64,000 nt of DNA from Gonocerus acuteangulatus (lineage: Eukaryota; Arthropoda; Insecta; Hemiptera; Coreidae). The position numbers and the translations under genes were made by a program. Under the pieces are notes generated by a model. It did not search any database. It was not told where the DNA came from and saw only the letters and a program-made list of their open reading frames with translations. This document shows, piece after piece, positions 1 to 52,443 of the stretch; position 1 is the first letter of the stretch, and every line of letters begins with the position of its first letter. The stretch is taken from contig OX328124.1 of assembly GCA_946811695.1 (NCBI GenBank), forward strand, positions 95,751,304 through 95,815,303, read 5' to 3'.

Positions 1-1086
1 ATGTCCCTACTTCTTTAAGGATGGGTTTTCTCCCGAGAATTTTGAGTTTTTTTTGTTTTGTTTTTTATAAATCTAATTAATTAGAATAAAAGAAATGTGT
101 TTTTTTTTGTTTTGTTTTTTATTTTGCTTCTTTGACTAGTGAAATATATCTATATTAAAGAAGTATATTCCACAGATTAAAATATATTGTCAAGAAAACA
201 ATATCGGAGCAAATAATTACATAATTCAAGCTGAATATTCACGGCTAAAAATAATAAGCAATATAAATAATGAAAAGAAGCTTTTGTACATTTTGAAATG
301 TTAACGGAAGAAATTGTGCGTAAGGGAATCCAGTAGAGAAAAGGACGAGAAATGCTCTATACAAGGGGCCAAGCAGGTTTTAAGATCACCGTACAGCAGG
401 GTCAGTTGGCCACCATTCACCGTAAGGAAAGAATTAATACGTGAATCCTGGTATAAATAGATCTACTAATACAAAAAGTGATTCATGCAACATGCTTATT
501 TAATAAAAAATTACACGTTGACATACATTACTTTAAATTTTTTTCTTTGTTTGCAAAAAAATTATTATAAAACATAAAAATGTAAATAACCCCCTTAGTT
601 GATGTTTAACTAGTAAAAAAATGTTTGCTTTTTTTTTTTTTTTAACTTCTTGAAATATTTAAATAATAACTTAATTTTTCATCTTGTATAAAACTTAAAT
701 CTCAATTGATATATAATTATATACATGTTGCAAAACCAAAAAAGAAAGAAGAAAAATAAATAGTGACAAGATGAATAAACTTTTCTTATCCACATTTTTT
801 TTGTAATAAATTAATGAACTTTACTCATCGACACACTTGAACTCAAGAAGAGTGGTAACCGTATACTTTACTCACCTGTCACTTATCCAAATCACTACAA
901 AAACTAAATTCTAACTGTTTGTGCAACAATTAATAAAACAAGCAGTGACTATGTTAAACCAGTCTGTCAAATAGTTTTGAAGTTGTTTTATCGATTAAAG
1001 AGATTTAACCTAACATAAGTAAAAGCTATTCCAACCTTTTGATTTAATATGTATTATATTTTCTTATATTTTCATTAAACAAGAAG

Positions 1087-1087
<1 letters not shown>

Positions 1088-1151
<64 letters not shown>
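1088..1151. repeat. (TA)n microsatellite
   Basis: Pure TA run of about 62 bp. Confidence 0.95.
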
Positions 1152-1154
<3 letters not shown>

Positions 1155-1734
1155 GGCTCAGTGTGACACCATAATTTTTTTAATTATATTATATTTTTTA
1201 GTTTTAAAGTTAAGAAAAATATATTTGCAGAAGTTATATGGAAATTAATTGCTAGAAATCATATTTATTTATTAGTTTAATATATATTACAACCCTTCGA
1301 ACAAACATTTTTCGATTAAAGCAATGAAATCCCTTTTAAGTTGAAATAATTTGAGGCGTATAAGTACATGCTACAGCCATGGCACACATTGTAGGCTGTA
1401 TACCGTTTTTAACGGCCCTCTCAGAGTCTATGCATTAAAGGCGAGTCAACATTTTATAAAATAGCGAAAAAATTATGCTTAAAAGAATCAATGCACATCG
1501 TAAGAGGCAAGGAATGGGAAAGGAGCCTACACCTGTGCTAATCCACAAAAACCATCCATATGATTATACATATGTATATAATATAAAATATACTTTCTCC
1601 CCCTAAGAAAATCTTAGTGTCGCAGGTCAATGCTGGATCCAGGTACCTGACTAATCTAATACCTGCTTTCATTCCAAAAATACAAATGAAAATATTCACT
1701 AGTAACACAATGCTTTCAGAAAGAATAAATAAAT

Positions 1735-1993
1735 AAAAAATCAGTCCCGTAACGGGCTTCAAGGGCCTAGAGGGGCAGATACTGTAGAGGTATCTGAGAC
1801 TTGACCATACCCATTAATTAAATTAAAGGCTGGGTGAGCCAAGGCGACAATGTGCGACCCCAAATCCAACCCTCGAATGAAGAACTAGAAGATAAAAATC
1901 TGTAGAGTGCACGCTCGGGTCTTGAACCTACCCAGGTTCAAGACCCCCAGTTCATTAGCCGAGTGCTCTACCGCTGAGCTAACCTCGTCCCCT
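1735..1993 (-). repeat. tRNA-derived SINE (family A)
   Basis: Reverse orientation. Head CGAGGTTAGCTCAGCGGTAG (A box) near 1975-1993, a duplicated B-box area (CTGGGTTCAAGACC), a body shared with 28366-28727, and the 3' end CAGTCCCGTTACGGG read as its complement, with an A/T-rich tail at 1735. Confidence 0.8.
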
Positions 1994-2439
1994 TTTGAGA
2001 TAGAATAGAATTTCTAAAAAGTGAAATGATATGACCTTGATAAATTGGCAGGTCAGATATTCAAAACCAATTTGTAATCTAAGAACATAGTGAAACCCCA
2101 CAAAATCTTTTTGTTGAAAAATAGGAGATTATTAAAAGTGAAGAAGTACAAATTAAAACCTTACAGGCAATTTTTGACTATAATGACACAATGGGAGGGG
2201 TGAATATTTTTGAGCAGGTCATGGCCACATTGATTTAGGAATAGTGAATAGCTAAATTCTTTATAAACCAACTTATTCAAAGATTCATCCTCATAAAAAT
2301 CCTATAACACATCTACAATTTCGGTCACCATTAGCTGGCAAACTTATAGGAGGGCTCTTGATACCTTCTAATTCCCTGTTGGATTTCTGCAAAAGTTTAT
2401 AACTACTTATTTCTCATTTATACAAAATAGTTGTACATA

Positions 2440-2580
2440 CATACAATATATATACATAAATACATACAATTTTGAATCACCAGTATTTTTGTGTTAAATT
2501 CTGAAACATAGACATTTCTAGTCCATGTCATAAAAGGGTTTCCTCACTATGGAGAGAAGAGGGAAACACGCTATAAAGTA
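2440..2580 (-). repeat. family X first-module fragment
   Basis: TCTGAAACATAGACATTTCT then CATAAAAGGGTTTCCTCACT match the reverse complement of the 57.4-kb first module, next to a short (TATACATA) tract. Confidence 0.45.
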
Positions 2581-5301
2581 GTGAATGGTTTGATTATTAA
2601 ACAAAATATAATTACACAAAACAAAAAGAGTTACTCAGGTAGAATAAAATGTATACACTATACAGAGCAACCCAATCAGAAGACTTAAGTTTAAATGTTA
2701 ATAAAGATCAAAGAAATTAAAAACTTCTTAAATAAAGATAATCTTCAGCTAAACAAAAAGAAGAAAAAAGAAATGAAGATGGCCATTATTTGAGAACCTA
2801 TTGTCGTTGACTGACGTTGGCAATCAATGCCTAGTTAATAAACAAATAAAATTTCTCGGACTAAGCCCTGAGGAAGCTGGCAGTATGACTAGCCAAACGT
2901 CGGCAAAGAAGTTTGGGATACAATCAACCGTGGAAGTCTACAAGTTAAATAATATCATTGTTTAAAAAAGACAAAAAAAAATTAATATTTTTAGTCTGGA
3001 AATGAACACCACATAAAGAGCCTAACTGAATTGATAATAATTGAAATAGATATGACAAACTGGTGAAACTCTCTTAGTGCAGGCTTAAAGTAACTACGAA
3101 TGCAGAAAGAAGCTAAGAACTTTTAATAAACTGATATTCATAAATATACTCAAATATATTTTAATACACTTCTTCTTGTATGGTTAAGGTTCTTTTTTTT
3201 TCTTTTTTTTTAATTAATATAATCATTAATATATGTAGAACTTCCCAGCTCTTGGAAACACTAAATCTACAGGAATTAATAAAGTGAAATAGAGTTAAAA
3301 GAAGAAAATAGAATGGGTATCAGCTAAGCAGAATTTGATTTTTTTTAATTTTTAAAAGTGAGTCTGAAACGTTATAAGCCTTATGCATTCATACATAATG
3401 AAAAATACTTACATGTAAAATTAATGAAGTTAGTCCGTGATGTTCCAGGTTTACTCCCATATCAAACACATAGGTATTAGTAAAGGCTTATGTACAAGCA
3501 AACTTTAACATAAAACAACCAAATTTGCCCCATTTGTATTTAAATGTTTCTCCATATTTAAAATTATCTTAACTTTTTCGAAAAAAAAATAAAATAAATA
3601 AAAAGAATCTGTAGTAATCTACAAGTCAAGTAATTTAAAACTATTTCAGGCTATGTATTAGTGCCCACATAAAATAAATAAGAAAAATTAGTCTAATTCC
3701 ACAGTACGTAATCAAACATGTAAAACACATTTGGGGCTTGATATATCCAGGGTTTTAGGTCTAAAATCAAACTTGTAAAACAAATTTGGGGTTTGATCCA
3801 CATAGATTTTTAGGACTGTGGTAAAAAGTTAAAATCAAACAAAAAAACAAAATTGGCGCATGATTCGACATTTTTAGGACTGTAAACACAAGGAGATTGA
3901 AATAATTGCACATGCAAATATTAAAGCATCCTTCTTCACTAATTAAGACAAATAAAAATAAATAACAGGAGCAACCTTCAAAAGAAACAAATTTTCCTTT
4001 GCAAAACAAATTATTAATATTTTTCTGAAGAACTGAAGATTTTTCAAACTTTCAGAAGGAAATGTTAGGAACATGATTTAATAAGATAAAAGCATCTGAT
4101 GAATTTAAAAAAAAAAAAAAAAAAAAGCAATTTTATACAACTAAAATCAAAAAGAAAAATTAAAAATAAATATGGATTCATTCAAGCAGGTTATCTTTAT
4201 CTGCTTTTTGATTAATTGTATCTATTGATATATTCATTATTTATGTATTTACAGAGCCTGCTATATTTTTTTCTGCATTCAATTTATTTCTACATAATTA
4301 AAACTACCAGTAAATCATTTATTATTTTTCACAATTAACGCGATTCTTTGTTTTTTTGTTGTATCTAGCTGCATCAATGATTAATGCTGTACGTTCAAAT
4401 TAATAGAATGTCTGTTAACATTTTCTTCCATATTAAAAGAATACGGGAGAGGGGATAAGTTAACACATGAAAAAAATAATTCAAAATGTCATTATAATGT
4501 ATGCTTGAGAAGTGAGAAATGGAATAAAAAATTTAATTGATTTATAATTTTAAATAGATCAATAATTTTTACGAAATTCCAGTAATAATTTATGTAGAGA
4601 TATATATTACTTGAAAAAATTACATGAAAGTAATGCTGGAAAGTATTCCTTATGGGAAAAAATGAACAAAAAAATGTATCAATAATTTTTCTGTCTTTTT
4701 GACTTTATTAAAAAAATGTTTCCCTGATGTTCAGTATCACTTGGATTTATTAGGCACTGCAGATATTCATTAAAGAAAGGAAAATAAGATTCTTCAAGCA
4801 TAGTTCAATAATTTTAAGGCATTCCACAGGAAAAATGATGTTTTTATATTGATTTTACATAAACTTATGTTCTTTAAATTATTTACAACAATAAATTATC
4901 ATAAACATATATTTCTTTATCTAAGAATATAAATATTAAAACTAAAGTTTATATTGATATTTAATATCAATTGGGCCACGAACCCTCCAAAAGTCATTAT
5001 TGTTCAGAATATATAATAGACCAGTCATTATAGATTATAGCTACGGATCAGAAATTATTAAATGCCACTAGAAATATTTCTAACAAAAATTATGAGGCAT
5101 TACGGAACATGAATATATTTCTAAGGGAGATTTAAACATTTTAAAAATTCCTTCTTTTTTTAAAACCAATGAAAGAATTAATATTATCAGATCTGTGTTT
5201 ATAATACCATTGAAGCCTGGTAAACAACATTAACTCAATTTATGTTAGATATTTATGTAAGATTAGATTTTTTTGAAGTAATTTATGGTTTAACTAAGTA
5301 T
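2581..5301. other. AT-rich intron, nothing firm
   Basis: Expected to be kinase intron between exon 17 and the off-window CNH exons. A/T homopolymers and a duplicated segment (GGGGCTTGATATATCC and GGGGTTTGATCCACATAG, 3730-3800). One splice-bounded frame at 3413-3486 was considered and not accepted. Confidence 0.5.
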
Positions 5302-5886
5302 AAGGTTGGTCAGAAAGTCCATGTGGTTTTTGTTATCATTGTTTTGCTGGCACATCTTCCTAATATTCCGCCTAATCCTTTGCTCAAATTGTTAATAAAT
5401 AATAAGAGGAATCTTGAAGAATGTTTATAACAGTTTTAGTTTTTTTTTTCCATACCTGTTGTTTGTCTCTTTTGTTCTTTATAAAACTATAACTTTGGAA
5501 GCCCGGTGGGCGTGAGTGTTAAGGCGTGAGCACTTAACACTCCGTGCCAAGAGTCATGAGTTTGATTCCCACTATGGAATGGTGGGTTTTCTTTGGAAAA
5601 AAAAAAGAAAAGATATCAGCCTTATCCTGGCTAGAAAAGGGTGGTAACCTATAGATAACCCGTCCGAAAATTCTTAGTTAATAATAATGGATGTTATTTG
5701 CTTCTTGAAAAAAGCAAAAACCATCCGTTTTTGAAAGTAGTAACTCTTGGGGATGAAAAATGGGTCATTTACAATAACATAAATGCAGTAAATCTAGGGG
5801 CCCTTAAGACTCCCCAGAGATCCCGAAAGACTTGGAAAATGTATTCAGTCACAAACTGTTATCAAGCTTTGTTTTATGTATTTTAA
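5302..5886 (+). pseudogene. mariner remains, interrupted by a family B SINE
   Basis: 5305 has GGTTGGTCAGAAAGTCCATG, like a mariner inverted end. After the SINE (5498-5695) an open frame reads LLEKSKNHPFLKVVTLGDEK then WVIYNN, matching the mariner block around the first catalytic Asp (..PFL..IVTGDEKW..Y.N). The rest is scrambled; no right end found. Confidence 0.7.
5498..5695 (+). repeat. tRNA-like SINE (family B)
   Basis: Head GGTGGGCGTGAGTGTTAAGG (A-box-like) and GAGTTTGATTCCCAC (B box), then a tail GGTGGTAACCTATAGATAAC with CTTAGTTAATAATAATGG. The same tail stands alone at 21199-21290 and 48655-48727. Confidence 0.7.
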
Positions 5887-6526
5887 TACATAGACTAAAA
5901 TTGATATTTGTTTAAAATTAGCATTTTCCATTTTTGTTCCAAAGAATTTAGAATAAAAAAATATTTAGAATTGAACTTATAACTTAGGAAAAATTTAAAA
6001 CTGGGTGATGTACTAATTTTGTAATTTCTTTCTATACGTAATCCTGTCACTTAAAGCAAAAAAAGAATAAAACAGATCCCCTAGGTATTACTGGAAGGGT
6101 GAGTGTCTATGTGTAAGTGTTTGAGTTAAACCTGCCTTTTAATACCTATAAAAATCTGTAAACACCACAAAAAGGACTAAAACCAGCATGCACATGGACA
6201 AATCAACAGCACAAAAACCTTTCAAAACACATAAAACTAAAAAAAAATGTTAGTTCATAATATTCGCAATACAAAATACAAAGAGAATGGATTTTGTATC
6301 ACTGAGGAGTGGAGACTTGATCAAGTTCTGTAAGATCAAAATTTCAAGTATTTGGATTTCTTTTGTTTAACAGATATCAGAAAAAATTGACAATTAAAAT
6401 CTGAACTAGCAGTGAAAAGTAAATAAATGTACTTAGTAATCTTATGTTAGTTATCATGAACAGTATTTAAAATCCTATTAAACTTCTACAACTAATGAAA
6501 TAAATATAAGTAACTATTTTACAAAC

Positions 6527-46563
<40,037 letters not shown>

Positions 46564-47699
46564 CTTGAAATTCTTTCTAACAAAGCGATGATGAATATAA
46601 TATACTACAAAAGAACGAATTAACGTAAATAAAAAATATGCAGAAAAGTCAGGGATTTAGAATAAACCCTATCATTGTCTGCTATCTGGTTATCAAATGC
46701 ATAATACGCAAGAGTTTCTGCACATTGACTGTTCTTCCAAGAGCCGTCCACACCTACTTATCAACCTTCTTAGAATGACGTCATGTGAAATTCACTGCTC
46801 ATTGAATTCCCCCAAATTTCCCTTCAATGAAATTTCCCTGCATTAATAAATTGTACCTAGAAAGAAATAAAGAGTCCTGAGATATCAACGAATTCTTTCG
46901 GCTAGCTCTATAAAGATTCGTTAAAATTAAATCAAAATTAGTTAAATTCAATCGAGCTAACCCTTATCAGAAAAAGAATATTCTTATTCTAAGAGATAAC
47001 CTGTTGGGGCTGTTGATTATACTCTAACCTTTGACAGACATTGACAATTCAAAAGTCTGTTAAGGCTTTTAATTTAATTTAAATTTTTAATTTTTTTAAA
47101 ATTTACTTTGAATATTACTAAAGAAACGAAATCCAACAAAATACTTTTTAGAAATAATTTTATTATATTATAACATTTAGTACCCAACTAAGAAGAAAAG
47201 AAGATTTAATAAATCAAAGAAGTTTCGTTCTAAAGGGACATGAAAATAGTAATATTTAAATCTATGCATTTATTTATTTAAAAAAAATGAATACCACTCA
47301 TTTATTAATGAATCTACATATCTATAAATTTCCACACCTATTGTCAATAGAATTTCGTGTCTTTAAGTAGGGGATAACTAAGAATGGATTTCAAAGTCAG
47401 CCGACTGGAAGGGAGATATGTAAATCACATTTATTCGTGGTCAAATAAATCTAAGGAAACATTAACAATTTCTTATGAGTAATACATTATTTCAGGAATT
47501 TATTAATTCCAAATAAAATAAATAACTCTTAAGTCTTTTAGAAGAAGCGTTTTCACGATTCGCTAACGCACGATCATAGTTCGGCATTTTTGTTCTGAAC
47601 GGCTACAATGTTGTCATATTGCGAGTTTTCACCTTTGGGAAAACAAAATACCCCATATTTAAGGAAAGCGGGTTTACATTTTTTCTCAAGTTTAATTTA

Positions 47700-48412
47700 A
47701 CTGCACATTCATAGACTGGAGAGGCTATTCAGTCTAGGCCCTGGCCGGATGTAATGCCTAATGCTGGAATTAGCAGACTATTTTTTTTCCCTCGCTTCGT
47801 CCATTGTCAACAACCACGGGGGTATAAACCTGTGTACGCTCCCTCCCTCATTTCATAGGACAGCAACTAGCTAATGACTTTAACCTCGTGAAACAACCTG
47901 AACTGCCGACTAAAAATTTCACGTTTCGGAACTCATAGATTACGAAAATTACAGTGGTTCAAATTTTTATGTATGTTCGCTTGCTCAAAAATAGACCGAT
48001 TTTAATGAAAGGAAATGCTTAAATAGAGTAGTTGCTGCTTAGGATACGGCCAGTTTCCTCTTGTGGCGCCTATGATCTTGTTCTCTTTGGGATTGTAGAA
48101 TGATTTTAGGATAAACATAATCTTGTAACAAAGGCTTTATTGAGCTAAATTACAGCATAACAAGAGAAACAACAGCCTACTAACTAAAACAATAAACTAC
48201 ATGGCACAATAAACAAGTGAATCATGAAACATATGATTAACATATGTTATACCACAGGGATTTAATTGTAAATTTTTAAATGTGTTTTCATTTTTCACGA
48301 ACGACTAAGACAAAACATTAATTGTTTCTATTTTAAGATTCGCAAATGGTACTAGGGATAAGAACGGGGAAACGCGCTTAGATAACTCAGTTCCTGCGAG
48401 TCAGATTTTTTT
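47700..48412 (+). mobile_element. family X copy with internal deletion
   Basis: Starts with the CTCCCTCCCTC / CTGCCGACTAAAAATTTCAC module (47840-47950) and AAATAGACCGATTTTAATG, then jumps to GGATACGGCCAGTTTCCTCT and the terminus AGATAACTCAGTTCCTGCG then AGTCAGATTTTTT. Lies 1.1 kb upstream of kinase exon 1. Confidence 0.55.
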
Positions 48413-48654
48413 TAATAAATATAACTGTTGAGCAAGAAGACATTGTTCATCTCCTTTAATAGTTTCGTTGTAAGAAAAAAAAATACTACGACTTCTAGTC
48501 ATGGGCGTATATAGGAATTAATTTCGGGGGGGCGAAATTAATAGCCCAGCATGCCCCTAAAATGCATTAATAGCATTTTAGTTAGCCAACTAAAATGCTA
48601 TTACACGTAAAAAAAAAATATTTTTTCTGATCTAAGTGATTTTATTTAATTTAT

Positions 48655-48730
48655 TTATTTAAATTTTAACGTCCATTATTATTAACTAAGGATTTTAGGA
48701 CGGGTTATCTATAGGTTACCACCCTTCTTA
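48655..48730 (-). repeat. family B SINE tail fragment, reverse
   Basis: AACGTCCATTATTATTAACT then ACGGGTTATCTATAGGTTAC: reverse complement of the family B tail, next to the IS630-like fragment. Confidence 0.7.
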
Positions 48731-49546
48731 TTGAACTTTCGTCAATCCACAATGCTCGCTGGAGAACGTCCCAACATTTCCAGCACCCATCTGCAAAACA
48801 ATGCTCTCTGTTCCTGATCCCCGGGCCTGAACTTGCTGTAATCTGAAGGGAGACGTTCTTCCCGAAGGATCCGGCGGACCGCCAACCTCGAGACTCCCGT
48901 AGCTTGTGCCAATCTTCTCAGCTCCATAGTAGGCCTGGATCAGGCGAGGGCAATTATTCTATCCTCTATTCTGGGAGGGACTCGATGGTTCATGAAATTC
49001 CTACTTGACATGTGAAATCCGCAATAGTAATTTCAGCGATTCAATGAAAGCTTCAAGCAAACAGCTCTTGATAAGCTTCAAGAATAACCTCAAGAAGGCA
49101 TTTCTGTCTATTGTAAAATGTGAGTTATGGTTCTTCAATGAATGGTGCTGAGGGGGCCGTTTTACAATACACTCATAACTTTTTATACTACAAGATACTT
49201 TTTAAAAAATTCAAAGGAGGTATTTTTGCATAAGACGATGTTACTAGAAACTTTAAAAAAATAAATGAGCAAAATCGGCCACCATTTGTCGATTGTAATA
49301 AAATGGCCCACGTATACGCTGTTAATAGTCATTTTGACCCTAAGGAGTCATTTCTGACCTATGGCGCCGTTGACTTTTTTCTTCCTCTTGACTCGTAGAT
49401 TCAAAATATGCAATAAAAAAATTTGACCTTGAATAACATTTCAAGGTCAATTTTGCGGGGGTCAATATGGGGGTTATTTTTTCCGATCTCAGATTGGAGA
49501 ATACTCTGGCCAACGGATGATCATTATTTTTGGGACACCCTGTACT
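48731..49546 (-). mobile_element. IS630/Tc1-mariner-like element, 5' part
   Basis: Right end TTTTGGGACACCCTGTA (49530-49546) is a typical IS630-related inverted end (TACAGGGTGTCCCAAAA). Transposase start on the minus strand, ATG at 48994: MNHRVPPRIEDRIIALA, stop, SRPTMELRRLAQATGVSRLA, VRRILREERLPSDYSKF, then EQRALFCRWVLEMLG and a stop. The DDE part is missing and is replaced by a SINE tail at 48655-48730. Confidence 0.75.
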
Positions 49547-49569
49547 TAAGTTTTGCAAGAGCTAATCAT

Positions 49570-49985
49570 TACGTACCAGCAAGGCCTCCGTTAGGGGGGC
49601 ACGGTGCACAATTGGTCAGGGCCCGTGGTCTCAGGGGAGCCCGGCGTCATTTTTTTACTCGCATTATAATGTGAAATAACAAAGTTATTTACTAAAAGTA
49701 TGTTCTCATAATTAGTACTGTCAATACAACCAATGGATACTTTCGTAAATTTTATAATATTGTTAGTCCAAAAATTTGTAGCCCCTGGAAGTGCCAATCT
49801 ACTATAGACAAAATGCAAATTTTCCACTCCGTTAATTAGAAATGTATTTAATTTTGTTTTCAGAGAAATGTCAGTTTTAAATAATTCCGTTAATAGTTGT
49901 TGGTAATGTTAATGAAGGGGAGAGAGGGGTTAAGGGGCCTGTGAAGGTATTTGGACAGGAGCCCGTAATCCTCTCGGAAAATAAA
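49570..49985. repeat. dispersed repeat D, copy 1
   Basis: Shared with 55425-55775: TATAATGTGAAATAACAAAG, TTAGTCCAAAAATTTGTAGC, CCCTGGAAGTGCCAA, TATTTGGACAGGAGCCCGTA. Order is the same in both. Class unknown. Confidence 0.65.
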
Positions 49986-50829
49986 TTACTATGCAATCGA
50001 TGAATCCAAAAATAAATAAATTATTTCTTGGATCTGCTTTGAGAGGCCTATTGCTCTGGAGAATAAGGCTACCAGTTGTCTCTGTTTATTGTCCCTTGCC
50101 TATGTAAACAAATATATGTTGCCCTTTTCACATATGCCCTTTGGCAAGGAGAGCTAACATTCTACTGAAATATCTCAATTCGAATAATTTTAGCAAGACT
50201 TCGGACGATACTCTTTAGTCTTCCCCAACATTAGTCATGTAGAAAGTTGTTTTTTTTTTTTCAATCAGAGACCTATTTTAGTCTTGGCCGAGTGAAAAGT
50301 TCAAAAAGTGTCTTTGAATATGAGAGGAATTGGAAAATAGTAAACATTGCATGTGAGCTAGTCCTGGGCAAAAAAGCACATATTAAATTGCAAATGTGTG
50401 GTAAAATCTGAATTTGGATGGGAAAATGCAAAGCAACTACCTGGAAGAAAAGATATTTTTACTATAAAGAAATCATCCATTTTTACGGCTTTTTCTAATG
50501 TTTTCTCCTTCATTGTTTCAATTCAAACGATTATAATATAATAAGGGTACAGGAAATATTTTTGGTAAGTTTCAAAAATTGTTCATCAAGCCTGCCTTCT
50601 AGGTCATAACTATGGATATCATTAACATTAATACGCCCCCCCCCCCAATTTTTATTTAATCGGTAAAAATGTTTCATAAAAATCTTAAAAATAAATTAAG
50701 TTGGCAGCTTGCCTCAAGAAGTCCGAAATATTGAACCTGGATAACAGGCCCAATTGCTACGGGCGCTGGAGTGATAATCTGTTTTTTTTTTAGGAAGAAA
50801 CTTTTTTATCTGCCCACGGGCGAGGGAAA

Positions 50830-51446
50830 GTATTCTGTCCTTTAGTCTGGGAGGGATTAGCTGGTTCGTGATATTCATACATGACCTGTGAAATCCTTAA
50901 TGAGAAATTTCAGCGATTGATTGAAAGCTTATGGCAAAAAGCTCTAGATAAGCTTTGAGGATAACCTCATGAAGGCATTTCTGTCAATTGTAAATTATTA
51001 CTTATAGTCCTTATTATTTATAGTCCTTTTATTAATGCCGTTGAGAGGCTATTTTTTTTTTCAATATACTTGTAACGTTTATGCTAGAAGATGCTTTTAA
51101 ATAAATTCAAACGAGTTTTTTTGTTTGTTTAAGGCTAGTAGAACATGTGAAAAAAAAAAAAAATTATCTAAATCGGCCACCATTTGTCAATTGGAATGGA
51201 ATGGCCCACCTATACGCTGTTAATGGTCATTTTGACCATAAGGAGTCTTTTCTGACCTATGGTGCCGTTGACTTTTTTCATCCTCATGACTCGTAGATTC
51301 GATATATGTAATAAAAAAAATTTGACCTTGAATAACATTTCAAGGCCAATTATGCGGGGGTTAATATGGGGGTTATTTTTTCCGATCTCACATTGGAGAA
51401 TCCTCTGGCAAACGGATGACCATTATTTTTGGGACACCCTGTACAA
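50830..51446 (-). mobile_element. second copy of the IS630-like 5' part
   Basis: Parallels 48945-49546: CTGGGAGGGATTAGCTGGTT, TGACCTGTGAAATCC, AAATCGGCCACCATTTGTC, TACGCTGTTAATGGTCATTT and the end TTTTGGGACACCCTGTAC. Roughly 80% alike by eye. Only the start of the transposase region remains. Confidence 0.75.
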
Positions 51447-51458
51447 TAAAAAAAAACT

Positions 51459-51649
51459 GCCAACACCCATAGCCACGTTGAATGCACCGGTTTCCGTTGA
51501 TCACCAAAGTTAAGCAACGTCGGGCGTGGACAGTATCTGAATGGGTGACTGACGACGTGCTGTTGGTATTATAAGAGAGTGGGAACCTGTAGATAGCCCG
51601 GTGTTAATAGCCTAATTGTTGACATGCCGTTAAACGCAAAAAATAAATA
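51459..51649 (+). repeat. 5S rRNA-derived SINE
   Basis: 51459-51570 is a 5S rRNA copy: GCCAACACCCATAGCCACGT, CCGGTTTCCGTTGATCACC, AAGTTAAGCAACGTCGGGCG and TGAATGGGTGACTGACGACG. It lacks the block between GTGAC and the final CGTG...GTTGGT. A tail follows (GGGAACCTGTAGATAGCCCG ... GCCGTTAAACGC) that resembles the family B tail. Flanked by an ACAATAAAAAAA duplication. It is a SINE, not a working 5S gene. Confidence 0.88.
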
Positions 51650-51879
51650 ACAATAAAAAAATTAACGTAACAATGTGTTGACACCCCCTCTTACCAAACT
51701 CCAGCTGTGATTAAGAATTAAAATGAAGACTGATTGTCAAAGGCGGAAAGAGTAAGAGAGGTAGATCCTAATCTTGTAGGAACAGAAGTTAGTGATGGCG
51801 AATTTATGTCTATAGACAACCCAGTCTTGACTTAGAGAATCTGAGCTAACCTATTATTATTTTGCCGAGTTCTCAATTC

Positions 51880-52225
51880 ATTGGTTTCCCTGAGCTTTCA
51901 GCGCGTCTCCTCCCTCATACCATGGAATCTCGCTTATGACGTTAACTTAGAGATGCCGACCAGGAATGTCGTATTTGGTAAACATTTATAGAAATGTGTT
52001 GTTCTCTTTTTTTAAATTTTTTTTTCCTGCAGGATTCTAGGTAAATTAGTCAAATAAGTTTCTCTTTTTAAATTTTTATTTCTACAGTATTTCAAATCCG
52101 AAGAAAATACTGAAAGAATTATGACACGATAGCATATCCGTCTCTTATATACGAGTACGATATATAAAAAAGTCCGACTCGAAGGAACTGTGTAAAATAT
52201 CCCTAGTGTCATTAGTAAAGGAATG
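51880..52225. repeat. family X fragments in opposite orientations
   Basis: Forward module GCTTATGACGTTAACTTAG with ATGCCGACCAGGAATGTC (51930-51985); then, reversed, the terminus AAAAAGTCCGACTCGAAGGA at 52167. Probably the ends of a rearranged copy. Confidence 0.45.
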
Positions 52226-52443
52226 GAAACATTTATTGAAAGCAATTAAATGAAATATAAAATAAGTAAGATTTTAGGTACCACAACAACTATCCTCTTT
52301 CTGAACGTTCGCTCTTGTAAACACTCTAGCCAATTCTTGAAGAAACTGACAGGAATTGCTCCCCAAAATTGTTTAAAACATTAACTTATATTAGCGACGT
52401 ATCGAACCTGTTCGGGTTCATAATCAGGCATCTACATAAAATA

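Noticed and set aside
3413..3486. Splice-bounded minus-strand frame (TNTYVFDMGVNLEHHGLTSL)
   Set aside because: Acceptor and GTAAGTA donor look good, but the phase does not fit exon 17 (reading on in phase 0 gives a stop), and the sequence does not resemble CNH. It could be a chance frame or an exon of another transcript.
51459..51570. 5S rRNA gene
   Set aside because: Lacks an internal block, carries substitutions, and has a SINE tail and flanking duplications.
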